Positions 1 through 9,766 are shown, numbered from the stretch's first letter. The stretch: 64,000 nt of DNA from Roseovarius sp. 217 (GCF_000152845.1 NZ_CH902584.1:3079562-3143561); one strand, 5' to 3'. Program-made: numbers and translations. The notes: generated from the sequence alone by a model not told the origin.

Positions 1-37
1 CCAAATCCGCGCCCGGCGTTCCGAAGAGGGCAAAATT

Positions 38-3000
38 TCATTCCGCCGGTAGATGGCTTTTGGCCAGCGCAGCGTCGAGAGTCTTCTCAACTGCGCCGCG
101 TGGTTTGGTGAAACGGGCCATCAGATCGTAAAGAATTGGCGTCACAAAGAGCATCAACGTCGTAGCCATGGCGAGGCCCGCGATGATCACTGTACCAACT
201 GCGATCCGGCTTTCAGCACCTGCACCAGAGGCTGTAATCAGCGGTACGGCTCCTAAAATCGTTGAAACTGCAGTCATCATGATGGGGCGAAGACGCAGCA
301 CCGAGGCTTCGATCACTGCTTCGCGCACGGCGTATCCTTCATCGCGCAGTTGGTTGGCAAATTCCACGATTAGGATGCCATTCTTGGATATGAGCCCGAT
401 CAGCAGGATAATTCCAATCTGACTGTAAACATTGAGCGACAATCCGCCTGCTGCCATTGCGTAAATCGCGCCGGCGATGCCGATGGGAACAGTCAGCATA
501 ATGACAAGTGGGTGAACAAAGCTTTCGAATTGTGCGGCAAGAACCAAGTATACGATGAGCAGCGCTAGAAGAAACACAAGACCAACGCCACCTGAGGTAT
601 CCTGATAGGTGCGCGATTGGCCATCATATCCCAACTTGGCCTCTGGTGGCAGAATCTCTGCCGCAATTTCCTCTAGCCGACTCAGCACGTCGCCAAGTTC
701 GGCGTCGGGTGCCAATGCCCCCGAAAGCTGAATCGAGGGCAAACGGTCGAAGCGTCGAAGTGACGGGGTTGCAGCGTTTTCCTTGAGGGTCACAAGAGCC
801 CCCAAAGGAACCAATGTCTCACCGTCTCCGGCCCGAACGAAGATATTCGTGATGTCGGTGGGCGAGCGGCGATCTTCATCTTCGGCCTGAACGAGGACGG
901 GGTATTCACGGCCTCGACTTACAAACGTCGTAACCTCCCGCGATGCGAGCATGGTTTGCAACGTGGCTGCAATCGCATCCGCGGATATGCCCAAATCGTC
1001 GGCGCGCGCACGATCAATCTCTATGTCGAGTTGCGGCAGGTTCTGGTCAAAGTTGATCTCTGGGTTCACAAGGCCTTCGACACTTTCTGCACGCTCTAGA
1101 AAGGTTGTCGCCCAGTCTTTGACGCTCTCGAAATCGGGGCCTCCGATCACGATCTGCACCGGGGTAGAGCTGCCGCGCAAGCCAAGCCCCGCAGGTGTTA
1201 CAGGGAAGCCGCGCGCAATCGTCACATTCCCCATCTGCGGAGCAATCTCCGACACGATGTCGGATACAGAGCGCTCACGTTCTTCCCAAGGCGCGAGACG
1301 GAAGACAACAAATGACCGCCACGGACGACCACCCCAACCTGTAAAGCTGAACACGGTTTCAATTTCACCGGACTCTCTCAGGGGTTCCATAATGGCTTCA
1401 ACTTGACGGGCGGCCATGTCGGAATGTGCGACGGTCGACCCCTGAGGTGCCGTCAGCGGCACGAAGCCCACGCCTCGATCCTCACGCGGGGCAAGTTCGC
1501 GCGGAAGCCCATCATAAAAGAGAACGGCTCCTGCCGTTATCACAAGTGCCAACGGCAGGATAACAAGAGGCATGCCAATGGCACGGGTCAAGAGCGAACC
1601 ATAAATGCGTTGAATCATCGTTGGTGGACGTGGTCCGGTGGGAGCGTTGGCGCGCAACTTGCAAGCGCTCAGTACTTTTGAAGCAAGCGCCGGGCAGGCC
1701 GAAAGCGCGACAAACGTAGAGATCGCCACCGTTCCAGCCATAACCCAGCCAAATTCGACAAACAGCCGTCCTACTTGACCGGGCATGAAGGACAGCGGCA
1801 CAAAAACTGCAATCAACGTTAGCGAGGTTGCAATGACTGCAAATGTAACCTGCCGCGCTCCATGCATGCTGGCTACCAGAGGGCTTTCACCGTCTTCAAT
1901 TCGGCGTTGGATGTTCTCAAGAACAACAATGGCGTCATCCACAACAAGACCAATGGACAGCAAAAGCGCCAGAAGCGTTAGCGTGTTGAGCGAAAATCCC
2001 CAAATTCCAATCAGCAAGAAGCTTCCGATCAATGAAACTGGAATTGTGATGAACGGCACAAGCGTCGCAGGGATGCTGCGTAGAAAAAGGAGGATGACCG
2101 CTATCACGAGTGCCAGCGAAATAAACAGAGCCACCACCACCTCGCGGATTGAGGCTCCGACAAAAAGGGCGTCATCGGACCCAACTATAATCCTCATGCC
2201 CGCTGGCAGGTTGGGCGCCAATGTCTTGATTTCGGCGCGTACGGCCTTGGAGATTGCCAGAGTATTGGACTGGCTCTGACGCAAGACCTGAACGCCGACA
2301 GCATCGGTGCCATTGGTTCGAACAATGGTTGAATCGTCTGCAACTCCCGGCACGACACGCGCCACATCGCGCAATCTGATTGGATATCCGGCCATCCTGT
2401 CCAAGACGATGTCACGAAAATCCTCAATGCTGCGCAATCGGCTGTTGAGACGGACTGTGAGTTGGCGGTTGGTCGATTCAACGTCGCCTGCAGGCAGTTC
2501 GAGATTATTGCGACGCAAAGCCGCTTCGACATCGGCCACCGTGAGGTTGCGCGCGGCAAGGGCTCTTCGATCCAACCATATGCGAACCGCAAAGGGTTGA
2601 TCCCCAATGATTTCGACATTGGCGACGCCGTCAAGTGTGGCGAACCTGTCCACGACAAAACGGTCAATATAATCGGTAATCTCGGCTGTGGTCATGCGGT
2701 CCGACGTGACAGCAAGACGCATCACGGGATCTGCATCGGCATCACTCTTAACGACTTGTGGTTCGTCCGCCTCTTCAGGCAGATCACCACGCACTCGCCC
2801 CACAGCATCGCGGACGTCATTTGCCGCAACATCGATGTCGACGCTGGTCTCGAATTCGACGGTGACCCTTGATCTTCCCTGGCGGCTCTCGGAACTGATT
2901 GTGCGGATGCCGGATATGGAGGCTATGGCACCCTCCACCGTTTCCGTAATGTCGGTATCGATTACTTCAGGCGCTGCTCCGCGATAGGTTGTCGTGACAG

Positions 3001-3136
3001 TAACAACCGCATTATCTACGTCGGGGAGTTCCCGCACCGGAATATCGCGTAGGGCGGCCATGCCGAATATCACGATCAGAAGACTTGCCACCGCAGCCAG
3101 AACGGGCCGTCTGATCGAGATGTCAGAGAGGGTCAT
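38..3136 (-). CDS. RND-family efflux transporter, inner-membrane permease (HAE1/AcrB-like)
   Basis: A 1032-residue protein of normal RND length. It should be the proton-driven inner-membrane subunit of a tripartite efflux pump exporting drugs, detergents or other hydrophobic compounds. The N-terminus is typical (ISIRRPVLA, then a first membrane helix at about 10-28). The proton-relay aspartate pair is D400/D401 in the segment GLVVDDAIVVLENI, and the relay lysine lies in GLISKNGIL near residue 930. Two internally repeated periplasmic halves separate two clusters of membrane helices. The start overlaps the stop of the upstream adaptor gene by 4 bases, so the two are translationally coupled. No outer-membrane TolC-like gene follows inside the window. 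The substrate cannot be read from the sequence. Confidence 0.95.
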   Translation of the reverse strand: MTLSDISIRRPVLAAVASLLIVIFGMAALRDIPVRELPDVDNAVVTVTTTYRGAAPEVIDTDITETVEGAIASISGIRTISSESRQGRSRVTVEFETSVDIDVAANDVRDAVGRVRGDLPEEADEPQVVKSDADADPVMRLAVTSDRMTTAEITDYIDRFVVDRFATLDGVANVEIIGDQPFAVRIWLDRRALAARNLTVADVEAALRRNNLELPAGDVESTNRQLTVRLNSRLRSIEDFRDIVLDRMAGYPIRLRDVARVVPGVADDSTIVRTNGTDAVGVQVLRQSQSNTLAISKAVRAEIKTLAPNLPAGMRIIVGSDDALFVGASIREVVVALFISLALVIAVILLFLRSIPATLVPFITIPVSLIGSFLLIGIWGFSLNTLTLLALLLSIGLVVDDAIVVLENIQRRIEDGESPLVASMHGARQVTFAVIATSLTLIAVFVPLSFMPGQVGRLFVEFGWVMAGTVAISTFVALSACPALASKVLSACKLRANAPTGPRPPTMIQRIYGSLLTRAIGMPLVILPLALVITAGAVLFYDGLPRELAPREDRGVGFVPLTAPQGSTVAHSDMAARQVEAIMEPLRESGEIETVFSFTGWGGRPWRSFVVFRLAPWEERERSVSDIVSEIAPQMGNVTIARGFPVTPAGLGLRGSSTPVQIVIGGPDFESVKDWATTFLERAESVEGLVNPEINFDQNLPQLDIEIDRARADDLGISADAIAATLQTMLASREVTTFVSRGREYPVLVQAEDEDRRSPTDITNIFVRAGDGETLVPLGALVTLKENAATPSLRRFDRLPSIQLSGALAPDAELGDVLSRLEEIAAEILPPEAKLGYDGQSRTYQDTSGGVGLVFLLALLIVYLVLAAQFESFVHPLVIMLTVPIGIAGAIYAMAAGGLSLNVYSQIGIILLIGLISKNGILIVEFANQLRDEGYAVREAVIEASVLRLRPIMMTAVSTILGAVPLITASGAGAESRIAVGTVIIAGLAMATTLMLFVTPILYDLMARFTKPRGAVEKTLDAALAKSHLPAE

Positions 3137-4245
3137 GTTGCACTCTCGGGCTTGGGTAGATCGGTTTCGGCAGTGGCTCCGGTGTCGGCCTCTAAGATCC
3201 TAAGCAAGGTGCCATCGCGCACCCGTTGCAGACCGCGTATGATCACGGATTCACCGGCCTCTAGGCCTGAGGTAATGGCGATCTGCCCATCCTTGCGTTG
3301 TCCTGCGATTACGGTACGGCGGCTGGCTTTGCCGTCCGTAGCGACAAAAACATAAGTTTCGGCTGCTTGGAAAACGATAGCCTCTTCCGGGACGGTGACT
3401 TCTTCGCTCTCTGATAGGACCAGCGTCAGTGACAGGAACATCCCTGCAGGGAGTGTGCTATCGGAGTTTGGGATTAACGCGCGGGTGCGAAAGGCGCGGC
3501 TGACCGGGTCTATGCCACTGTCCACAACATCCACGGTGCCATTGAATACGCGATCTGCGAAGGCCGCGCTGCGCGCGGTCAGTGGTTGTCCCTTTTGGAC
3601 TTGCCCATAGATCATCTCGGGCAGGGAGAACTCGACTTCGACCTGGCTCAAGTCGTCGAGCCGGGTGAGAACCTCGCCTTCTGTGACGCGTGCGCCCACA
3701 TCGAAGTTTGTAAGCCCGACGATGCCCCCAAAGGGCGCTGTGATGGTCCGATCGTCAAGGCGCCTGCGTGCGCGCTCGACCTCTGCCTCAGCTTCTGCGA
3801 GACGCGCGATAGCCTCTTCCTCGGTGGCTTTCGATACGGCACTGGTCTGACGCAACTGACGTGTGCGCTCCAAAGTCTGACGTTGTTCAATCAGAACAGC
3901 CTCGGCTTCGGCTAGATCCGCGCGCTCGATCGTATCATCAAGGCGCGCCAACACGTCGCCTTTTTCCACCTTCGTCCCCGGAGAGATGGACAGCGCGATC
4001 AAGCGCCCGTCGACTTCTGGAACAATGTCGATGGATTTCAAGGCCCGCGTCGTCCCAACCGCTTCAATTGTCTCTTGGAGCGTACGTCTTTCGGCTGATG
4101 TCACTTCAACAGTTACAGGTCGCTCTCCATCGGGCGCGGTCTCTGCGGCGGCATTGGGCGCGAAATAGGTCTGGTATGCCAAATACCCGCCGTAAGATGC
4201 TGCACACATCAGACAAAGTACTACCAGTTGTTTCCATATCTTCAT
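3133..4245 (-). CDS. RND efflux periplasmic adaptor (membrane fusion protein, HlyD/AcrA type)
   Basis: A 370-residue adaptor that should bridge the RND permease and an outer-membrane channel. The chosen start (MKIWKQLVVLCLMCAAS) gives an N-terminal membrane anchor or signal at about 5-22. A 33-residue extension from an upstream TTG codon is possible but puts charged residues before the anchor. A lipoyl-like half motif follows (GTKVEKGDVLARLDD), then a coiled-coil hairpin rich in Glu, Ala and Arg (about 110-160), the second lipoyl half (TITAPFGGIVGLTNFDVGARV), and the beta-barrel and membrane-proximal domains. The gene ends overlapping the permease start by 4 bases. Confidence 0.93.
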   Translation of the reverse strand: MKIWKQLVVLCLMCAASYGGYLAYQTYFAPNAAAETAPDGERPVTVEVTSAERRTLQETIEAVGTTRALKSIDIVPEVDGRLIALSISPGTKVEKGDVLARLDDTIERADLAEAEAVLIEQRQTLERTRQLRQTSAVSKATEEEAIARLAEAEAEVERARRRLDDRTITAPFGGIVGLTNFDVGARVTEGEVLTRLDDLSQVEVEFSLPEMIYGQVQKGQPLTARSAAFADRVFNGTVDVVDSGIDPVSRAFRTRALIPNSDSTLPAGMFLSLTLVLSESEEVTVPEEAIVFQAAETYVFVATDGKASRRTVIAGQRKDGQIAITSGLEAGESVIIRGLQRVRDGTLLRILEADTGATAETDLPKPESAT

Positions 4246-4359
4246 ATTGGCCGGGGTCCCGTTCTCTGGTGCCCCGCGATGACGCGGGAAGTCTGATAGC
4301 GAAGTGTATGCCGTGGAACCTATAGTAAGCCAGATGAAAGGCAACTCTAAGTGAGTTTT

Positions 4360-4692
4360 TCAGCGTTTCTGATTGTGCTCTTTGAGCTGTGCCAGCGTCG
4401 CTTGCAACAGCTCTGGGATTGCCACGCTGGTTGTTGCTATTGTGGATTCGTCTCCAGTGCGCAGGGTTACTTCTGTGAGTCCCAGAAGGGCCTGTAACCT
4501 GAGCGCGCCTGTTGAGGCGGCTGTGCCAGCAAGTTTGTGTATGTGATCTGCGAGGTCGTTGTCGGATCGTCTGTCTTGCTGATTGAGTGCAACGAGGATC
4601 GCAGAACCTTCGGCCTCGAACTCTGTGATAAGCCGGTCAATCCGCTCTTGAGGCAAGGCTGAACGCAATTGTGTGGTATGTGGAATCGACAC
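4360..4692 (-). CDS. HPt domain, separate frame at the end of the hybrid kinase
   Basis: This frame encodes a histidine phosphotransfer domain with the signature IHKLAGTAASTGALRL; the likely phospho-accepting residue is His52 when counted from the proposed GTG start at 4692. It lies directly downstream of the REC domain of the hybrid kinase but in a different frame, overlapping the kinase C-terminus by 56 bases. TorS/ArcB-like kinases carry the same domain order (kinase, REC, HPt) in one chain. The sequence is therefore either a stand-alone HPt with a GTG start and no obvious Shine-Dalgarno site, or the tail of one ancestral protein split by a frameshift near 4640-4830. The open frame extends up to 4833, which favours the frameshift reading. 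Confidence 0.7.
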   Translation of the reverse strand: MSIPHTTQLRSALPQERIDRLITEFEAEGSAILVALNQQDRRSDNDLADHIHKLAGTAASTGALRLQALLGLTEVTLRTGDESTIATTSVAIPELLQATLAQLKEHNQKR

Positions 4693-6922
4693 AATACGTC
4701 GTGTCCGCGGAGCTGACGCCTTGGGTGGCCGTCTGATTGATGACGGCGCGCAAAGCTTCGCGACGCAGAGGTTTCGTTTCGACCCTGTCAAAACCTGCGG
4801 CTTCCAGATCGCCGCGGTCCTCCGCCCGCACATGCGCTGTCAGGGCGACGATGGGTGTCTTTGAATTCGGGCCCCGGCTGGCTCTGATACGGCGCGTAGA
4901 CTCTCTACCGTCCAGCCGCGGCATGCTGATATCCATTAAGATCAAGTCATATTGCTCAGCTGCCGCGCATTCCAACCCTTCCATGCCATCACAGGCAAGC
5001 TGGACTTTGTGACCATCGTTGGTCAGCATGCTCTCCAGCACAAGACGGTTAGTGGCATTGTCCTCGACAACCAGAATATTGAGGGTTCGATCGGATTTTT
5101 TCCTTGGGGGTAGGGGGACATGGGAAGGCTCCGGCGCTGCGACTACGCCTGTTGCCGGGGGCAGGGGCAGGCGCACCCAAAATAGGCTGCCTTCTCCAAG
5201 TTCACTTTCGACGCCAATGTTGCCTTTCATAAGCTTGACCAGTTGGCGTGCAATGCCGAGCCCAAGACCCGTCCCCTCGGGTCTGTCACCCGAGATGTCC
5301 TGAACACGCATAAAATCATCAAACACTTTCGGTAGGTCGGTCTCACTTATACCAATGCCGGTGTCTGTGACCTGAAATTCCACCTCGTCCAAACCGCTCT
5401 GGCTAGGGTCATGTCGCGTCACGTCCAACGTGATTTCGCCATCCTTGGTGAATTTGATTGCATTCGAAACGAGATTGAGGAGCACTTGATAAATCCGTGC
5501 CCGATCTCCTATGCTTCGTCCAAGCCCAGAGTGGGGCCTGCGCAGGCGAAGGGCATTTCCTCGGGCCTGTGCCGGCCCCTGTTGGGTTTCAACCAACTCT
5601 TCCAGCAATTGGTCCAGATCAAAGGCCGCAGGTCGCAGGACGATCTGTCTTGCAGCGGCTTGGGTCAAATCCAGCGCATCGGTGATTTGCGTCAAGAGGA
5701 GTTGACCCGACGACCGCATGATCCGGGTGAACTTCTCTTGGTCGGGCGTTAACCCAGTATCGTCCAGCAGTTCAAGCGCTCCCAGAATACCATTCAGCGG
5801 TGTGCGCATTTCGTGACTGATCATCGCGAGAAATCGTGCTTTGGCTCTCTCTCCTGCAAGTGCCCGGTCGCGGGAGCTAGCGATTTCGGCCTCGGCGGCG
5901 ATCCGTTCGGAAATATCCCGAACAAAGCAGATGCAAATTGTGGTTTGGCCCCGCTTTGCAAGATCCGCCGACAACTCAGCTGCAAACTCGCGGCCTGCGA
6001 AATTGCGAACTATCACATCCTCTCGGCGCACTGGACCGTCGACGCATGTCTCTCGCAATACGTTCGCATCAAGTGGCTTCAACCGTCCATCAGCTTGCTT
6101 GTAAAATAGAAATTCACTTAGTTTGACTGGAGTTGCAGGATCTCCTGAAAGTTCCAGCAAGTCACCTGCGCGCGCATTTGTATCTTCGATGCGCCCATCT
6201 GGGCCAACGACCAGAACGGCATCCTGCGAGGTGTTGAGGATGGTTGCCAGCCTATTTGATGTACTCGTACTTTGCTCGGCCTGCCTGCGATAGCTGCGAT
6301 ACAGGCGCCAAACCAAGAATAAGAGCGAAGAGAGGGCCGCAAGCATCATGACACTGAGTGCCGCCATCGAAAGAATTTTTGCGGTGAGGCCGGCGCGTTC
6401 CGAATCCGAGCGCTTGGCATGCGCGGCCAGTCCCCGCGTTGCGATACTTCGAATTGGGTCGGCCATTTCCAGACCGAGTGAGATCAGGCGGTCTCGTTCT
6501 TGAAATACTGTTGCCGCATCCGTATCAACAAGAGGTACCATTCTCGCAAGAAGGTCCCCGATGCGGTCGAGGTCTGCATGAGAAACATCCTGTGCCAAAA
6601 CTTCGCGGTACACCCTGCCGTTCCTTAGGGCCGTTGCTCGGCTGTAGAGAACATCAAACTGACGCCGGACGTGATCGACTTGCTCAGGGTCAGGCGCTGA
6701 CAAGGTCTGCAATGCGGCCAAGTACTTGAGCTGGTCAACCTCCAGGCGCGATGTCGTCCACTGTAGATTGTCTTGGTTCGCGATGCCGTAGTCGTCCAGT
6801 TGTACGAAAACCTTGCTGGTCATAACCACCGCCGCCACCATGCAGCCGATCGCAAACACGCTTAACGTGATCAGTAACAAGCGATGCTGGGTTGGTGACT
6901 TGCGAAGTCTCGAGGCGTGCAT
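4637..6922 (-). CDS. Hybrid sensor histidine kinase (TM sensor, PAS, HisKA, HATPase, REC)
   Basis: A 761-residue membrane sensor kinase. Membrane helices lie at about 13-36 and 183-205 and flank a periplasmic sensor domain of about 145 residues. A PAS domain follows (about 222-335), then HisKA with the phospho-acceptor His370 in SHEMRTPLNG, HATPase_c with the N-box Asn486 (NLVSNAIKF) and G-boxes (DTGIGI, GTGLGLGIA), and a receiver domain with Asp664 (LILMDISMP) and Lys717. The last 15-20 residues are out of character and run over the HPt frame. The start ATG has an AAGGC ribosome site. The LuxR-type regulator about 600 bases away on the other strand is a plausible partner. The signal sensed is unknown. 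Confidence 0.9.
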   Translation of the reverse strand: MHASRLRKSPTQHRLLLITLSVFAIGCMVAAVVMTSKVFVQLDDYGIANQDNLQWTTSRLEVDQLKYLAALQTLSAPDPEQVDHVRRQFDVLYSRATALRNGRVYREVLAQDVSHADLDRIGDLLARMVPLVDTDAATVFQERDRLISLGLEMADPIRSIATRGLAAHAKRSDSERAGLTAKILSMAALSVMMLAALSSLLFLVWRLYRSYRRQAEQSTSTSNRLATILNTSQDAVLVVGPDGRIEDTNARAGDLLELSGDPATPVKLSEFLFYKQADGRLKPLDANVLRETCVDGPVRREDVIVRNFAGREFAAELSADLAKRGQTTICICFVRDISERIAAEAEIASSRDRALAGERAKARFLAMISHEMRTPLNGILGALELLDDTGLTPDQEKFTRIMRSSGQLLLTQITDALDLTQAAARQIVLRPAAFDLDQLLEELVETQQGPAQARGNALRLRRPHSGLGRSIGDRARIYQVLLNLVSNAIKFTKDGEITLDVTRHDPSQSGLDEVEFQVTDTGIGISETDLPKVFDDFMRVQDISGDRPEGTGLGLGIARQLVKLMKGNIGVESELGEGSLFWVRLPLPPATGVVAAPEPSHVPLPPRKKSDRTLNILVVEDNATNRLVLESMLTNDGHKVQLACDGMEGLECAAAEQYDLILMDISMPRLDGRESTRRIRASRGPNSKTPIVALTAHVRAEDRGDLEAAGFDRVETKPLRREALRAVINQTATQGVSSADTTYCVDSTYHTIAFSLASRAD

Positions 6923-7351
6923 GATTTGCCTTATAATTCGTTACCTACATACAACTTGTTCTAGCCACTGACCGACAAGTACGCCAAACGCGCCCCCTGA
7001 AAAATAGTTCAGTACCCTGGATCGGACTAGCGCTATGGTTGTATATCAATCAAAGTGATCCTTTGTCACCTAGGCCTATGGGTTTTCAGCGCCTTTCCAT
7101 CTTGTATCGAACGTGGCGCGCAGCAAAGCTCTGGGGAGTGTTGATTGCCGTGAGGCCAAGTATTTCTATTCTTTCATTTTGTTGGTTTTATGGCGCAGAG
7201 ACGTGCCGGTCGGCCTTTCGCTAAAGTTTTTGCTTTTTTTGTTGGAATGTGGCGTTTGGCGTCGAGCAAAAAGGTTGGAATGCACGGATGGGACCATGGG
7301 AACCACCACTGCTCTTGCGGGTATGCTGCGGTTTTCCAGGGTTTGACCAGC

Positions 7352-7373
7352 CCCCTATCCCGGAAGATAGGGG
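7352..7373. promoter_or_regulatory. Perfect 8-bp inverted repeat, candidate regulator site
   Basis: CCCCTATC, six bases, then GATAGGGG. It lies 13 bases upstream of the sigma-54-like element and about 150 bases upstream of the response-regulator start. There is no T-tract, so it reads better as a protein-binding site than as a terminator. The binder is unknown. Confidence 0.45.
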
Positions 7374-7385
7374 CAGCGCGGGGAT

Positions 7386-7401
7386 TGGCATGGAACTTGC
7401 C
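7386..7401 (+). promoter_or_regulatory. Sigma-54-like -24/-12 promoter
   Basis: The sequence TGGCATGGAACTTGCC has the GG and GC dinucleotides separated by 10 bases, matching the RpoN consensus TGGCAC-N5-TTGC except at the sixth position. It lies 120 bases upstream of the response-regulator start codon and points toward it. This is a consensus match by eye only. Confidence 0.45.
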
Positions 7402-7520
7402 ACATGTGCAGAGGATATGGGTGACCTTGATGCGGGTTGCCGAACAATTGTCATGGCACCGAGCGCAGCTTATTATTTGAAATATAAGCAGAAAATCGGT
7501 GGCAGAGGGAAGATGCACTG

Positions 7521-8129
7521 ATGACCAAACTTTTACTGGCCGACGACCACGATCTGGTGCGTGAGATGATCGCCGAGTACCTCCGGGTGCAGGGAGGCTT
7601 TGACGTTTTCGTGGCCGAGAGCCTAGAGAGCGCATTGAAGGTCCAAGAAAAAAATGTTCCTTTTCAGTTGGTTATGCTTGATTTGATGATGCCCGGAATG
7701 GATTCTCTGTCGGGCCTTGCCGTGATGAAATCGCGGGCGGGGTGTCCGGTGGCGATTTTGTCGGGGACGGGGACGCCGGAGGTGGCGCGGAGGGCGCTCA
7801 GATCTTGGGCTGCGGGGTTTCTGCCGAAAACGCTGGATCCACAGTCTTTGGTGGCTGCTGTCCACCATATGTTGTTGGGAGAGACCTATACGCCGCTAGA
7901 TTTTCTTGAATCCGGGGATACGGAGGCGGAGGGGAAAGTGCACCTCACGCCCAGAGAGACGGATGTTCTGGTCGGCGTTCTGGACGGAAAATCCAACAAG
8001 GAAATCGCAAGAGACCTTGATATTCAAGAGGTTACGGTGAAACTGCACCTCAAAACCCTGTCCCGCAAACTCGGCGCCAAGAACCGCACCCAAGCCGCCA
8101 TGATCGCCCGCGATATGGGGCTGACGTAA
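7521..8129 (+). CDS. LuxR/NarL-family response regulator
   Basis: A 202-residue two-domain regulator. The receiver domain has the acidic pair Asp8/Asp9, phospho-acceptor Asp54 (VMLDLMMPG) and Lys103 (FLPKTLD). The C-terminal LuxR-type helix-turn-helix (about 138-200) contains LTPRETDVLVGVLDGKSNKE and a recognition helix near TVKLHLKTLSRKLGA. The start has an AGAGGGAAG ribosome site 8 bases upstream. It faces away from the hybrid kinase and HPt gene, which suggests one phosphorelay. Target genes are not evident. Confidence 0.93.
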   Translation: MTKLLLADDHDLVREMIAEYLRVQGGFDVFVAESLESALKVQEKNVPFQLVMLDLMMPGMDSLSGLAVMKSRAGCPVAILSGTGTPEVARRALRSWAAGFLPKTLDPQSLVAAVHHMLLGETYTPLDFLESGDTEAEGKVHLTPRETDVLVGVLDGKSNKEIARDLDIQEVTVKLHLKTLSRKLGAKNRTQAAMIARDMGLT

Positions 8130-8441
8130 GGGTCGGCGCGTACAGGATGTACGTTTTGTACACGGGTTTTGTACGCAGGGGGGGAGGGGGCGGTTACCTT
8201 TAGTCGTCTTTATTGAAAGGCCGGCGAAAAGTGGTCGGAGTAGCCCGTCTTGGACGGTTGTGCAGCGTGCCGCAAGTATCGGGTTGTCGACGCGAAGGGC
8301 GGATTCCGGACATTCGCTGCAGTACCGATTGATTGATACAGGCCTTGTCAAAGCAGGCCTTTATCGTGAGAGCCAAGGTCGGCAATCGACCGTCCATGTC
8401 GGGACGCGCTCTCCAGTTGGGGTTTCTCTACCTAATAACAA
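8130..8441. other. Gene-poor stretch after the response regulator
   Basis: No gene seen. At 8150-8180 there are closely spaced TGTAC words and a repeated GTTTTGTAC. A CAGGCCTT direct repeat lies near 8340-8360. GC content falls toward 8441 as the AT-rich orphan gene is approached. Confidence 0.5.
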
Positions 8442-9212
8442 TTATGAAGTTAGCCGATTCATGAAATATGGCCGCATTAGTTCTTGTTCGGCGGTAGTTT
8501 TGTTAAGATCAAAAGGAAGAATTAAATACCGTAAGAAAACTCCTTCCTTATCTGGATCAATCCATAATTTCTCTGGGTTTAAGATAGTTCCAACAATGTA
8601 AAAGCCCGTCGTGTTCTGAATGTGCCCTACTTTCTGCGGTGGGTGAACTTGATACTGTACCTGTACCTCGGCGATGAATTGGCCTGGTTCTTCGCCAAAA
8701 AGTCCGTTCAAGCGCTCAGGCATAAATTCACCGTCAACAATAACATGCTCACGCATTGACATCTTGGCACCATCCAACTGATTGAGAACTAAACCACAGA
8801 AAAGAAAACTTCTTACTGGATCGGTGACAATAAAGTCATTTAGATTGAGCGCACGGTAAAACTCCGATAACTCACTTAGGAGCCGTTCTATATTTAGACA
8901 ATCACTAAACTTGGATTGAATAGAGCGTTCATCATCAATACCAGGCCACAAACTTTTTGACACATTGGCAAGGTGATGTCGCGCTGCAGCGCGATCCAAC
9001 CTTTCATGAAGCAAAAAGTCACAAACAAGATCTACAGTCTTGTATTTACCTCTAAATTTAAGCGCCTCAATGCATGATCGAGTGTCAGACATTATCATTG
9101 CGACATCGGCTGAGATTGGAATGTCTAACTCTGCAGTCTTATCGAGGTAGAATTGTAGGCTCTTTAGTTTTCTTGGCTCATCCAAAACAGCTAGACTCCC
9201 TGCCGCGATCAC
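8442..9212 (-). CDS. Hypothetical protein, AT-rich, probably 5'-truncated or acquired
   Basis: I do not recognise this 256-residue product. It is soluble-looking with no signal peptide or membrane helix, and has a helical N-terminal two thirds and a beta-rich C-terminus (about 175-230). The first usable codon is a GTG at 9212 with no clear ribosome site. The frame continues upstream to about 9288 without another good start, and the residues there (VIAAGSLAVLDEP) read like the interior of a domain. Base composition is markedly AT-richer than both neighbours, suggesting horizontal acquisition. It stands alone in a gene-poor patch. Confidence 0.5.
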   Translation of the reverse strand: MIAAGSLAVLDEPRKLKSLQFYLDKTAELDIPISADVAMIMSDTRSCIEALKFRGKYKTVDLVCDFLLHERLDRAAARHHLANVSKSLWPGIDDERSIQSKFSDCLNIERLLSELSEFYRALNLNDFIVTDPVRSFLFCGLVLNQLDGAKMSMREHVIVDGEFMPERLNGLFGEEPGQFIAEVQVQYQVHPPQKVGHIQNTTGFYIVGTILNPEKLWIDPDKEGVFLRYLILPFDLNKTTAEQELMRPYFMNRLTS

Positions 9213-9766
9213 ATGCCTACATCTTCGCGGACCGACATGGCGAGCACCGCAGCGTGGGATGCAGTGAAGTGTAAGCGGTATCTGCGTTCACTGTCACGGT
9301 AATTTTCCGAGTTTACATGGCATGAGCTTGTCGATGCGAATCGCAAGGTGGCGCACTTTCCCGGCTCCAAAGCGCCGCACCGCATTCGATCCAAGTGTTC
9401 TTCATAGAAGATCCGTTGAGCCATCTAGAATGTGTTGCTGGACTGCATTTCTACGCCAGCGCCCAATCGGCTTTGGTGTAAATGCGGTTGCTTTACCCGC
9501 TGACCAACGATTGAGGCAATAAAAAAACTGCCGGTGGATGAATGGCCGCAATGCGAAAGCTGCACCGCAGCGCTGGAAGTGCCTGTCAAAGTCCGCTTCG
9601 GGCCGGTCGCGTTCCGAAGGGTGCTTACGGTTTGCGCTTTTGAACTGTCCGTTTCCTGCGCATTGCCGACAGTCGTTCCTGATCAGCTGAAAGGTAGAAC
9701 AGTTGTTGGGCTTACCTTCTCAAGATGCTGCGGTAGCGCGCCCTTGACCAAGCAATCCTCAAGAGA

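Larger units (their letters stand above)
6923..7520. other. Divergent intergenic region, no gene seen
   Basis: About 600 bases between the kinase (reading left) and the response regulator (reading right). Short open frames here lack coding character. The region holds an 8-bp palindrome and a sigma-54-like element, listed separately, and is AT-richer than the flanking genes between 7140 and 7250. Confidence 0.6.
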
